From Angelobacter sp036557225 (GTDB taxonomy: Bacteria > Acidobacteriota > Terriglobia > Terriglobales > Acidobacteriaceae), in contig DATBHX010000148.1 in assembly GCA_036557225.1 (NCBI GenBank), forward strand, positions 62,001 through 126,000: 64,000 nucleotides of DNA. The letters are read 5' to 3'. The translations under genes and the position numbers were made by a program. Below the pieces are notes generated by a model that saw only the letters and a program-made list of their open reading frames with translations, searched no databases and was not told the DNA's origin. Positions 8,511 through 16,749 of the stretch are shown here, piece after piece (the stretch's first letter is position 1; each line of letters begins with the position of its first letter).

Positions 8511-9725
8511 ATGTTCCAAAATGGGAATTACCAGCTGCTCAGCTCCATAGCCAGTCAAGTTACTATTCGTGAGCTCAAGCTATCGGGTCAACCAAGTGGC
8601 CAGGATAGCTATGACGATCTTGGTGCTTTGTATTTATTGCAAGGGGAGTTTGCCAAGGCTATCGATTGTTACCGGCAATTGCTGCAGACTTGTCCGCGGC
8701 AGCCCCATCTATGGTGCAATCTTGGTTACGCATTGCTCTTTAGTGGTTATTTCAAGGACGCCAGGCGAAGTTTCAGACGTGCTCTAGGAGTCGATCCCGA
8801 TTCTTATGACGCAAACTTTGGTCTGGCCCATAGCTATCTGTCGCAAAGATTATTCTGGGCCGGGTGGAGATACTACGAGCGCAGGAACAAGAAAGCCATA
8901 AATCTGCCAAAGTGGGATGGCGAGAAGCTGCGGGGGCAACGAATACTACTGCACGCTGAACAAGGCCTGGGGGATACGTTGCAGTTTGTGCGTTATGTAC
9001 CTCTTGTAGCCGATCGTGGAGGGCGCGTTGTTTTGCAGGCGCCGCCAGGTTTGCTGCGGCTTCTCGCGAGCCTGGATGGCATTGAAGAGCTCGTGTCGGA
9101 TGATGCAGCTGTGGACCATGTTTCCTGCCATTGTCCGCTGCCCAGTTTGCCGGCAGTATTCAGGACGCAACTCTCTACAATCCCGAGACAAGCCGCATAT
9201 CTCACAGCTAGTACGGCGGCGATTGAGAGTTGGTCCGCATGCATGGAGGGTTCTGGTCTCAAGGTCGGGCTGGCGTGGGCAGGAGACCCGCGGCACGGGC
9301 GCGACCGTCATCGATCCGTTTCTTTGCCAATGCTGGAGCCGATCCTGTACACGCCGGGTGTTTCCTTTGTCTCTCTACAGCGAGGCGCAGCCGCTGAACA
9401 AATTGTCCACCTACCTGCGGGAGTAACTTTGCTGGAGATCGAGGACCGATGCATCGACTTTGCCGACACGGCGGCCGCCGTCATGGCATTGGACCTGGTC
9501 ATTACAGTGGATACCTCGATTGCGCATCTGGCCGGGGCGCTGGGAAAGCCGGTGTGGATATTGCTTCCCTTTGTTCCTGATTGGCGCTGGCTCCTCAGGC
9601 GAGAGGACAGCCCCTGGTATCCAACGGCCCGATTGTTTCGACAGCGTTCTCCTGGTGCATGGATGGAAGTGATCATGAGAGTGGCAGAGCAGTTGCGACT
9701 GCTCGCCGCACACGAGCGCTACTAG
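8511..9725 (+). CDS. TPR protein with GT9/heptosyltransferase-like domain
   Basis: 404 residues, the only plus-strand gene inside the RiPP locus. Residues 30-130 form about three TPR repeats (YDDLGALYLLQGEFAKAIDC, LWCNLGYALLFSGYFKDARR, ANFGLAHSYLSQ). Residues 145-400 resemble the ADP-heptose:LPS heptosyltransferase (GT9) fold: HAEQGLGDTLQFVRYVPL, then VGLAWAGDP and ALDLVITVDTSIAHLAGALG. Such TPR-GT9 proteins are common but rarely characterised. A glycosyltransferase role on the peptide or on the envelope is possible. Its stop codon interlocks with that of the SPASM enzyme (9722-9725). The ATG lies inside a palindromic motif copy. A later start cannot be excluded because no ribosome-binding site precedes 8511. 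Confidence 0.75.
   Translation: MFQNGNYQLLSSIASQVTIRELKLSGQPSGQDSYDDLGALYLLQGEFAKAIDCYRQLLQTCPRQPHLWCNLGYALLFSGYFKDARRSFRRALGVDPDSYDANFGLAHSYLSQRLFWAGWRYYERRNKKAINLPKWDGEKLRGQRILLHAEQGLGDTLQFVRYVPLVADRGGRVVLQAPPGLLRLLASLDGIEELVSDDAAVDHVSCHCPLPSLPAVFRTQLSTIPRQAAYLTASTAAIESWSACMEGSGLKVGLAWAGDPRHGRDRHRSVSLPMLEPILYTPGVSFVSLQRGAAAEQIVHLPAGVTLLEIEDRCIDFADTAAAVMALDLVITVDTSIAHLAGALGKPVWILLPFVPDWRWLLRREDSPWYPTARLFRQRSPGAWMEVIMRVAEQLRLLAAHERY
8513..8527. promoter_or_regulatory. Palindromic motif copy at the divergent 8382-8511 region
   Basis: GTTCCAAAATGGGAA matches 13 of 15 positions of the palindrome at 22038-22052. It lies 130 bp upstream of the B12 radical SAM start and overlaps the first codons of the TPR/GT9-like gene. 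No GG-N10-GC promoter of good quality was found on either strand of 8382-8511, so regulation from this copy is only suggested by the repeat itself. Confidence 0.4.
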
Positions 9726-10990
9726 TCGCCAGCCGCTTTGGCAGATTCTTCGCGCATGGTCATCAACAAGCGATCAACACGCTCGCTTACGCTAAGCCGG
9801 ATCGGCGCGCGAAGGCCGTGCTGCTTTTCCATGAAATCCAGCGCTACAGCTCCAATCGACTGGATATGCAATCGGCAGGAAAGCGTCTCTGACGAATTGA
9901 ACGTACCATTCGCCGCGAGCTTGGTGGAAGGTGAGCCGCCGCCGCAGACGCGAAAGTACTCACATTCCGCCTTGCACTTCTGCACGCCGGCGGCAACGTC
10001 CCGTAGTGTCGAAAGAAACGCTTTGTTCTTCAGCACATCGTTGAGTGTGTCCGTGGCAACGTTGCCAAAAACGAAATTCTCATAACTGGAGACTCTCATG
10101 CCGATGAGTTCGGGAGAAAATGTTGAGACATCCCCGTTGCAGGCAATGCCCAGGACGCATAAAGGAACATTTTCAATTCTTCTGAAGTGTCTATTCCACT
10201 GGGGCACGCCGTCCAGAAAATAGTCGATTTCACGGATATGGACTGAAGGCGCCTGCTCATTGCGCAATTCCAGCAGCCTCCGAAAGAACGTGCGTACGCG
10301 TGCAGGCGAATGAGCAGGAGTCAACGAAGAAGTGCGATGCTCGCCTTCGACGTCTTCACAGTTGAATGCCAGATTTTTGATGCCTAGTTGACGGAAGAAA
10401 TTCCAGATCTCGCCGGGAAAATCAAGAGACTCCGCTGAGAGAACGGCAATCGTAGTGAATTCGATGCCGTTGGATTGCAGAAGTTCAATGCCACGCATCA
10501 CACGGTCAAAAGTGCCGCGACCCGATCGATCAACCCGCCTGGCATCGTGCAGAAACCTGGGCCCATCCAAGCTAACGCCCACGCGCACCCGCCAGGCCTT
10601 CATCAGATCACACCACTCCTGCGTAATGAGAGTGGCGTTGGTCTGCATAGAGTTTTCAACTTGCACGCCGTCGGGAATGAAGTTGGCAAGGGAGCGGAAG
10701 GCGGACTCATAAAACTCGATTGGCACAGACAAGGGCTCCCCTGCATGCCATGCAATGACCAATTCTCTTGCCAGCCGTTCAGGTTGTGCAAAAAGGAAAC
10801 GAAAAGCCTGGTCCAGCGTTTTCGGCGTCATTCTGCGTGCAGCATTGCGGTTGGGGAGATAGCAATAGGAGCAATCGATGTTGCAGAAAGCAGTCGGCTG
10901 AATAACAGCCAGATGGACCTTGAAGGTCCGGGGGTCGTAAAGATCAACGATTCCAAGCATGCTTGACGACCACAGGCGTTGACGCAGCAC
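9722..10990 (-). CDS. Radical SAM/SPASM peptide maturase, GrrM/OscB-like (cyclophane-forming type)
   Basis: Up to 422 residues. The radical SAM motif TAFCNIDCSYCYLPNR (CxxxCxxC) is near residue 35. The C-terminal SPASM region carries clustered Cys (VPLCVLGIACNGD, KCKAECEYFRVCGGGSPSTK and TLSCRLHIQ). The stretch from CGGGSPSTK to the final Cys resembles GrrM/OscB maturases, which belong to the enzymes that form three-residue cyclophanes between an aromatic ring and the beta-carbon two residues on. The precursor two genes upstream has Trp-Ser-Lys in its core, a fitting substrate. The start is uncertain: GTG 10990 (with GAAAGG very close) or ATG 10960. It is the last gene of the long export/precursor unit and ends tail-to-tail with the TPR/GT9 gene, leaving no room for a terminator between them. 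Confidence 0.85.
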   Translation of the reverse strand: MLRQRLWSSSMLGIVDLYDPRTFKVHLAVIQPTAFCNIDCSYCYLPNRNAARRMTPKTLDQAFRFLFAQPERLARELVIAWHAGEPLSVPIEFYESAFRSLANFIPDGVQVENSMQTNATLITQEWCDLMKAWRVRVGVSLDGPRFLHDARRVDRSGRGTFDRVMRGIELLQSNGIEFTTIAVLSAESLDFPGEIWNFFRQLGIKNLAFNCEDVEGEHRTSSLTPAHSPARVRTFFRRLLELRNEQAPSVHIREIDYFLDGVPQWNRHFRRIENVPLCVLGIACNGDVSTFSPELIGMRVSSYENFVFGNVATDTLNDVLKNKAFLSTLRDVAAGVQKCKAECEYFRVCGGGSPSTKLAANGTFNSSETLSCRLHIQSIGAVALDFMEKQHGLRAPIRLSVSERVDRLLMTMREESAKAAGD

Positions 10991-10996
10991 AGCCTT

Positions 10997-11512
10997 TCAA
11001 GGTTTTCCGGCCAGTGCTGATTCTGAGATTGATATTTTTGTCGCGAGCGGGATGCTTGCGGGGGCAACGGAGTTCAAGGCTGCTTCCAGCGATGCGTCGT
11101 CCGTCCGCACCTGGGGACAGCGCGCACATGCGGCGCCGCCTTCCTGTGCAAACCATTGGCACACCGGCCGCAGCTTACAGCGGGGAAGGTCACTGCCTGA
11201 TGCCGGGAGAATCTGGACAAGCCTTTCCGCCACGCGACAGCTGCTTCCGCTCCAGTTATGGCATCCACACTGCTCACAAGGCGCAGCAAAGCGAAAGACA
11301 TCAGTAGGACGAACCTGGCCTCCGGCGAAGGCCAGAATCGTTCCTTCTGTGACCTTTACAGGATGCTCAAGCAGGGTAACCGATGGCTCCGCGCCCAACC
11401 GATTTACTGTGCCCAGCACCATGCTGTTTCCCAGTGACGGTTGTGCACTGGGGCAGAAGCGCGTGGTCTCGCGCCGCGGAGTGGCGTTTTCGCCAATTTT
11501 GTCTTCCGTCAT
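10997..11512 (-). CDS. Cys-rich protein of unknown function in the RiPP unit
   Basis: 171 residues from ATG 11512, which follows GGGAGGA at a good distance; upstream in-frame Met codons are less likely. About ten Cys are seen: RFCPSA near 20, a cluster PCEQCGCHNWSGSSC near 78-92, PRCKLRPVCQWF near 110-121 and ACARCP near 129-134. The pattern suggests an iron-sulfur or zinc protein, but I do not recognise a named family. It lies between the precursor and the SPASM enzyme, six bases before the latter, so it may be a partner protein or electron donor for that enzyme. This is inference from position and Cys content only. Confidence 0.7.
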   Translation of the reverse strand: MTEDKIGENATPRRETTRFCPSAQPSLGNSMVLGTVNRLGAEPSVTLLEHPVKVTEGTILAFAGGQVRPTDVFRFAAPCEQCGCHNWSGSSCRVAERLVQILPASGSDLPRCKLRPVCQWFAQEGGAACARCPQVRTDDASLEAALNSVAPASIPLATKISISESALAGKP

Positions 11513-11604
11513 CAAATCCTCCCGCCATAAGTCGGACAGGTGCAGGCACACTACAACAACGTGGCTTGCTTAAATGCGATACAGACCGTTTAGACCCAGA
11601 CCCG

Positions 11605-11919
11605 CTAGGTTCTTGAGTGGCTCATCTTGCTCCACCCGCCGGAAATTGATGTGTCGCCGCCGGCGACGTTTTCCAATTCAGTTTCAGAGAGCTCTTCCGA
11701 TATGCCTGGCACCGGATCAGGAAGAGGAACGATTTTGTGCGGGCCCGAGTTGTCGACAAATTGAAATGTCATACCCTGCGGCAAGGGCTTGGGATTGACC
11801 TTGGCGATGGCGGCGGCGCTGTCCTTCAAAGCAAGAGAGCGAAAATCCGGGTTGATGGCGGCGCGCCGGGCAACTTCGGCAAAAGTGTTTTGCAGTTCCT
11901 CATTGGTCCAGTTGTTCAT
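11605..11919 (-). CDS. NHLP-leader RiPP precursor peptide with Trp-Ser-Lys core
   Basis: 104 residues, ATG preceded by AAAGGAT at a good distance. The first 70 residues resemble the nitrile-hydratase-like leader (NHLP, TIGR03793 type): NEELQNTFAEVARRAAINPD, then a segment with LKDSAAAIAKVNPKPLPQGM and FQFVDN. A bacteriocin-type processing site follows, ELSETELENVAGG (residues 76-88), matching the consensus for C39 peptidases. Cleavage would release a 16-residue core, DTSISGGWSKMSHSRT. The core holds five Ser, two Thr, one Trp and one Lys, but no Cys, so it cannot form lanthionine by itself. Trp96-Ser97-Lys98 is the motif crosslinked in darobactin. It sits among its exporter, a Cys-rich protein and a SPASM enzyme. 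Confidence 0.93.
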   Translation of the reverse strand: MNNWTNEELQNTFAEVARRAAINPDFRSLALKDSAAAIAKVNPKPLPQGMTFQFVDNSGPHKIVPLPDPVPGISEELSETELENVAGGDTSISGGWSKMSHSRT

Positions 11920-12001
11920 GGCATATCCTTTCTAAGTCGAGCAAGTTGTTCTGGTGGTTGAGATAGCGGCCGCTTGCGCAAGCGCGCCAGGTGCCTTCCG
12001 T

Positions 12002-12556
12002 TCAATGGGCCGCGGTTCGGGTCATATAGTCGCCGCGCAGGCGTTTGAGAAATTTGTCAAAGCGAACGGCAGCAAGATCGATTTCATCGAATGAAGTGTC
12101 GGTCAGTTCATCGACGTCCACATCCTGTTTGGCGCTCCCGTAGCCAAAACGACCGACCGTGACCCAGAGGCGGTCGGCAAGAAATTTAGCGATGGAGTGA
12201 TAGAAGCGTTCCGCAAAGCCGTGGTCCCGGGCCAGCTTTTTCTGCAGCACTTCACGCGAAAGCGCCAGAACCTGCGAATCACGGGCGGCGCTTACGGAAG
12301 CCGAGGGAGGACGCGTATCCACAAAAGAGATTTCACCCACGATCTCGCCGGGATGCAGGTTCGCAATGTGGACGCCGTGCGGGCCGCCGATGGTGACGGA
12401 CAGCTGGCCTTCGAGCAATATATAAAGAGAATCGATCGGATGCTTCTCTTCGATCAGGACAGAACCGGCGTCGATCAGGCGCACGGTTCCGTGCTCCGCC
12501 AGCCATTCGATGTCCACATCATCCAGAATTCCAAGCAGGTATAAAGCCTTTCTCAT
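12002..12556 (-). CDS. Cyclic-nucleotide-binding-domain protein of the NHLM cluster
   Basis: 184 residues. The central part is a CAP-type beta-roll: LIEEKHPIDSLYILLEGQLS, then HPGEIVGEISFVDTRPPSAS near 90-105. The phosphate-binding cassette normally contains an Arg in a PR-A/S motif; here the motif reads RPPSASVSA, so nucleotide binding is uncertain. No helix-turn-helix follows, so it is not an obvious transcription factor. Similar small proteins ('bacteriocin-type transport-associated', TIGR03896) accompany NHLM exporters. It lies between the HExxH protein and the precursor. An adenylate cyclase is encoded just beyond the cluster, which makes a cAMP link worth considering. Confidence 0.75.
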   Translation of the reverse strand: MRKALYLLGILDDVDIEWLAEHGTVRLIDAGSVLIEEKHPIDSLYILLEGQLSVTIGGPHGVHIANLHPGEIVGEISFVDTRPPSASVSAARDSQVLALSREVLQKKLARDHGFAERFYHSIAKFLADRLWVTVGRFGYGSAKQDVDVDELTDTSFDEIDLAAVRFDKFLKRLRGDYMTRTAAH

Positions 12557-12598
12557 GGGTCCTCTTTTCTTACCAAGAGCAAAACAATTCTCCGCAAC

Positions 12599-13831
12599 TC
12601 AAACTGCGGCAGTCTCCGTGCGGCGATCACGACTACGTGAATCTCCGTAATCAGGCCCCGCATGCGCGGCTGCATGATCAAAAGCCCCGGACATTTTCTG
12701 TTGTGTTACGTTGAACCTGCCGACCAGCAGCGCCGTTCCGTCTTCTGAGGCCATCTCCTCCAGTGTCATGGCGGCGAGCGTGGCATAAAGCGCCGGCTGT
12801 AAAGACAGGTGCCGGGATTGCAGCGAGCACTGTTCATCGAACGACTGGAGATGGAGGGCTGCGTCTCTGACCAGGCGCTGCAATATCAGAAATGAATCAT
12901 CCGACAGCGGCGGCTTACCTCGATAATTCTGCAGCCGCCCACCTTCGCGATAGCTGGGAAACGATTCAAGCCCCATGAAGCGCAGCAGCCAATCGGCGCG
13001 GAAAGCACCAACCGCGGCGCTGATGCCGAAATAGTCCGCGATCAACTCGTCCAGCAGGTTGTTGCGCATGGAAGAAAAGACGCGCCGGGCATAGTAGTGG
13101 GCGCATTCATGCTCCCGTCGAATTGCCAGGGAATATGATCGCCAGATTTCTTCGTCTAAATCCAGGTCTGCCGCCTTGACGCCACTGTAAGGCCCAGAGC
13201 TGAGGATGATGAACCGGTCCTGGTACAACTCTGGTTTTGTTTTAATGCGTTGAAAGTCTTCCACCCAGGAAACGTCTGGTGAAGACGCTTCAAATTGCTG
13301 CCGCAGCAAGCCAATGCGATGCCAGTTGTTATAGCCGGCAACCATGCACGCGCCCATGGATTCAGGGATCGGCGCGGGCTCGTTGCGGCGCGTGAGGGCC
13401 CTGACCAGCGAAACAAAATCTTCACGATGGCCGGCAATCAGCAAGGGAATTCGTCCCGCAGCAGTGGAGTGAATGACGACCCGGCAACGCTCTGGATCGC
13501 GCCACTGCAGAGGTTTGTTGAGATCGGTTGGCAGAGCGCCCTGGCGAGTAGAAGCCACGTAAGCAGGAGATTCGCTCACGCCTGCCTGGATGGGGAATTG
13601 CAATTGCACCAGATATTTCGCCAGCACGACGATGCTGCCGGCTTCCTGGACTTCGCGTGCGTAGTTGTCCCATGCGGTCACGAACAGCTCGTCGGGAAGA
13701 GGGAAGTGCTGGTCGCAAGCGTGGTCCAGATCGAAATGGTTGCGGTTGTATTCCAGCAGCTCGGCGAGATCGCCTTCCTTTGCTCCGAAGGATGCCAGAA
13801 CACTGGCTCGAAATTTTTCCAGTTCGTTCAC
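12599..13831 (-). CDS. Putative zinc metallopeptidase-like protein (HExxH motif)
   Basis: 410 residues, GTG start seven bases after the ABC gene with GAGGAC in front. The most telling segment is near residues 237-265: RREHECAHYYARRVFSS followed by NNLLDELIADYFG. This has HExxH and, about 19 residues later, an acidic DE-x-x-x-D that could be the third ligand, as in gluzincin-type peptidases. The rest is unrecognised. No signal peptide or membrane helix is visible. Similar unnamed proteins often sit between NHLM ABC genes and precursors, but I cannot name the family. A role in trimming the peptide, or a purely structural use of the fold, are both possible. Confidence 0.65.
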   Translation of the reverse strand: MNELEKFRASVLASFGAKEGDLAELLEYNRNHFDLDHACDQHFPLPDELFVTAWDNYAREVQEAGSIVVLAKYLVQLQFPIQAGVSESPAYVASTRQGALPTDLNKPLQWRDPERCRVVIHSTAAGRIPLLIAGHREDFVSLVRALTRRNEPAPIPESMGACMVAGYNNWHRIGLLRQQFEASSPDVSWVEDFQRIKTKPELYQDRFIILSSGPYSGVKAADLDLDEEIWRSYSLAIRREHECAHYYARRVFSSMRNNLLDELIADYFGISAAVGAFRADWLLRFMGLESFPSYREGGRLQNYRGKPPLSDDSFLILQRLVRDAALHLQSFDEQCSLQSRHLSLQPALYATLAAMTLEEMASEDGTALLVGRFNVTQQKMSGAFDHAAAHAGPDYGDSRSRDRRTETAAV

Positions 13832-13838
13832 GTTGTCC

Positions 13839-16748
13839 TCAGGTCATCTGCCGCTGGGCCAGGTCACGGAAAGGCCCAGGTTGCGCGAGAAGCTGTTCAT
13901 AAGCCCCGCTTTGTGAGAGCGTTCCTCGATCCATGACAAAAATCCAATCCGCCTTGACGATTGTGCTCAGACGGTGAGCAATCACGATGCGCGTTGCCTG
14001 CAGGCTTTCCAGGCTACGGCTGACGATGGCTTGCGTGTGGTTGTCCAGGGCGCTGGTGGCTTCATCGAAAAGGAGGATGCGTGGACGGCGCACAATGGCG
14101 CGTGCAATCATCAACCGCTGGCGCTGGCCACCGGAGATGCTCCCACCGCCATCGCCCAGATGCGTGTGCATCCCCATGGGCATGCGCCGGATATCCTCTT
14201 CAATTCCGGCCAGGCGCGCCGCCTCCCATGCGTCTTCGACGCTGAGCGGAGCTGAGCCAACAATGTTGTTGAAGATGCTGCCGTTGATCGGGCGGCTGGA
14301 CTGCAGTACAACGCCGATCTGCTGGCGCACCGCCTGAATATCCAGGCCGGAGAGATCATGGCCGTCGTAAAAGATTCCGCCTGACTCCGGCGCTTCAAAA
14401 CCCAGCAGAAGGCGGAGCAAAGTCGACTTGCCGCTGCCTGACGATCCGACAAATGCGACAAACTGCCCGGGATGGATTTTCAGGGAGAGATCACGCAACA
14501 CTGCCGGCGTGTTGGGCTTGTAGCGGAAGGTCACGTTGCTGATCTCGATGCCGCCAGTCAGCTTTCCGGGATCAGCTTTGGTCTCCGTAACTTCTGGCAG
14601 CGTCTGAAAAATTGGCTTGGCGCGTTCGTAGATTGGCACGACACTCAGCGCAGAGACGATGGCTGAGCTCAAGAGAAGCGCCGCGGCCATGAACTGGGTA
14701 AAAGCCGCCAGGAAAGCGAGAAACTCTCCGGTGCTAAGGTCAATGTGCGTAGGCGGCTGCAGAATCAGGTAGAAACAATAGAAGATGGCGGCGTTACAGA
14801 ACAGCGGGAACACGGCGTTAAAGATCGTCAGTGCATTTGAGACTTTGGTGGCCGTGGTCGAAATCTGCTTTTTGCGTGAGAATTCGCGCGCCCACGCGGC
14901 AAAGGCGCGTCCCTCAGTTCCTGAAACCCGGAATTTCGCGATTCCGGTGATGAACTGTAACAGCATGCCGGAGATTTTTCCGCTGAGAGCTGAGATCTCG
15001 CGTTGTCGCCGCACTTGAATTACGCCGCAAATGATGGACGCGGTTAAGGCGCACAAAACCAGAAGCGTAGCGAACAGAGCGAGCTGCCAGCTGTAGTAGA
15101 AAAGGAGCAGGAAACTGAAGACGGAAAAAATACCGCTGAGAACAGCGTTGAGGGTGGAACCGGTCAGAGTCTGGCGAATTGCGGTTATGCCCAGGCTGCG
15201 CTGCGCCAGATCGCCCGAACTGTAGCCGCGAAAGAAAGAAACCGGCAAGCTGAGCAGGCGGTCCCAGGCTGCTGCCTGGATTGCGGCGTCAAGCTTGCCT
15301 TCAAGCCGGAGAGCGGCAAACCCGCGAGTAAAGGTGAACATAGCCGCGACCACGGCGATCATGAACAGGAAAACCACAATCTCCGAGAGCTGCGTGCGGG
15401 CCGCTCCGGGGATTAAAGTGTCAAAGATGATGCCGGTGGCATAGGGCAGAACGATCGCCATGATGCCGGCTGCGACTCCCATAATGGCGATCACTGCAAT
15501 TTCCCGGGTGCATCCGCGCAGGCCAAATTTCAAGAGGTCCCAGGCGGTGAGACTCTTGTGGGCAAACGGCCGGTACATCACGTAGGCAAATGGCTTCAGG
15601 CGCGCGGCCACCTCCGGATTCACCGGAGACGTACGGCCGTCAGCGGGATCATATAAGTCATAGCTTCCGCTGGAGCGAGGCAGCAGGGCGACCGGGCGGT
15701 TATCACTTTCCTCGAAGGCAAGAAGAGGGCCGTTATCTTCTTTCCACCACTCACCCTTGAGCGCGACATTTCTTACGCGCACACCTGAAGCGCGGGCGAT
15801 GGCGGCCACGGGATCGCCCACTTTTGCGCCGCGCAGAAGTTCAGCAGGCGCTTTGATTTTCAAGTCAAGACGCTTGGCTACGGTCTCAAAAGCCAGCAAG
15901 AGAGCGTCACGCGAAGCGCCCTCACTATCAGTGATCTCGCGAAATTTGCGAATGGGAGTGGTAAGCCGGAGCAAAGAAGCATGCAGCCGCGCCCCGTCAG
16001 CCGTGGCGCGTGCCTGCAGGCGGGCCTGTTCTTTATCTTCTTCCTTTTTCAGTCTTGTGGCCAGAGAGCGCATGGCCAGGGCATGAAACTCATGCAGACC
16101 CTGCCACTCAGCGTCCTGTTCCACACAGGTGCGTGAATCAATGGAGTCAATTTCGCTTTCCGGGACTGCCTGCAGCCAGCCATGCCTGGCGACGGGAAAA
16201 AATCGCGTTCCATTCAGCGAAGGCATCTCGGCTTCGCCCAGGAACTGTGACTGCCCCTTGCGGTGCTTGACCCAGACAATGCCTTGCCGGGGCACGATCA
16301 CCCTGGGTTGTTCAGGAATGGTGATGGTTTCGCCGGGGCTGAGGGCAACGAGCGGACCAAGCGCCAGGCCTTCAGAGAGTGCTGCAGCGAGCGCAGAAAT
16401 CCAGCCTTCGAGAAGATCGAGCGGAAAGTCTTCATCGCCGGCCATGAGCATGTCCCGCACCTGGCGCTGAGAGAGACGGAGCAATCTGGTTTCCGGTGCA
16501 GCAGCGGCGATCAACGCCTGATGATCAAAATGCGAGCCTACGCCGAAGACCGCCTGGCCGGCGATAACACGAAGCACGTGGGTCCGCGCTCCTTCTGCCC
16601 TGTCTCCTTTCAAGGGGACGAGAAAAAGGTCAAGCCAGCCGGACCTTACCACCCACACCGTCCCCGGGTCTTCGACCGAAAAAGGGACGTTCGGCGCCGG
16701 AGACTGAATCACGCTGCGCTGCTCGAGTTGGTTTGAAAATGCAGCCAC
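13839..16748 (-). CDS. NHLM-type ABC transporter without peptidase (TIGR03797-like)
   Basis: 969 residues, longer than usual for an ABC exporter half. The first 270 residues contain a cyclic-nucleotide-domain or cupin-like beta-roll (VWVVRSGWLDLFLV, then HVLRVIAGQAVFGVG) and a charged helical stretch. A membrane domain with about six helices follows (residues 430-690). The C-terminal ATPase has Walker A GSSGSGKS near 770, signature SGGQRQRLMIARAI near 875 and Walker B ILLFDEATSALD. This layout matches the second ABC protein of NHLM microcin export systems, which lacks the C39 domain. It starts one base after the C39 transporter gene, and the two probably form the export pair. Confidence 0.9.
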   Translation of the reverse strand: MAAFSNQLEQRSVIQSPAPNVPFSVEDPGTVWVVRSGWLDLFLVPLKGDRAEGARTHVLRVIAGQAVFGVGSHFDHQALIAAAAPETRLLRLSQRQVRDMLMAGDEDFPLDLLEGWISALAAALSEGLALGPLVALSPGETITIPEQPRVIVPRQGIVWVKHRKGQSQFLGEAEMPSLNGTRFFPVARHGWLQAVPESEIDSIDSRTCVEQDAEWQGLHEFHALAMRSLATRLKKEEDKEQARLQARATADGARLHASLLRLTTPIRKFREITDSEGASRDALLLAFETVAKRLDLKIKAPAELLRGAKVGDPVAAIARASGVRVRNVALKGEWWKEDNGPLLAFEESDNRPVALLPRSSGSYDLYDPADGRTSPVNPEVAARLKPFAYVMYRPFAHKSLTAWDLLKFGLRGCTREIAVIAIMGVAAGIMAIVLPYATGIIFDTLIPGAARTQLSEIVVFLFMIAVVAAMFTFTRGFAALRLEGKLDAAIQAAAWDRLLSLPVSFFRGYSSGDLAQRSLGITAIRQTLTGSTLNAVLSGIFSVFSFLLLFYYSWQLALFATLLVLCALTASIICGVIQVRRQREISALSGKISGMLLQFITGIAKFRVSGTEGRAFAAWAREFSRKKQISTTATKVSNALTIFNAVFPLFCNAAIFYCFYLILQPPTHIDLSTGEFLAFLAAFTQFMAAALLLSSAIVSALSVVPIYERAKPIFQTLPEVTETKADPGKLTGGIEISNVTFRYKPNTPAVLRDLSLKIHPGQFVAFVGSSGSGKSTLLRLLLGFEAPESGGIFYDGHDLSGLDIQAVRQQIGVVLQSSRPINGSIFNNIVGSAPLSVEDAWEAARLAGIEEDIRRMPMGMHTHLGDGGGSISGGQRQRLMIARAIVRRPRILLFDEATSALDNHTQAIVSRSLESLQATRIVIAHRLSTIVKADWIFVMDRGTLSQSGAYEQLLAQPGPFRDLAQRQMT

Positions 16749-16749
16749 G

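Noticed and set aside
12002..12556. Calling this a CRP/FNR transcription factor
   Set aside because: The C-terminus has no helix-turn-helix and the context matches the transport-associated proteins of NHLM loci.
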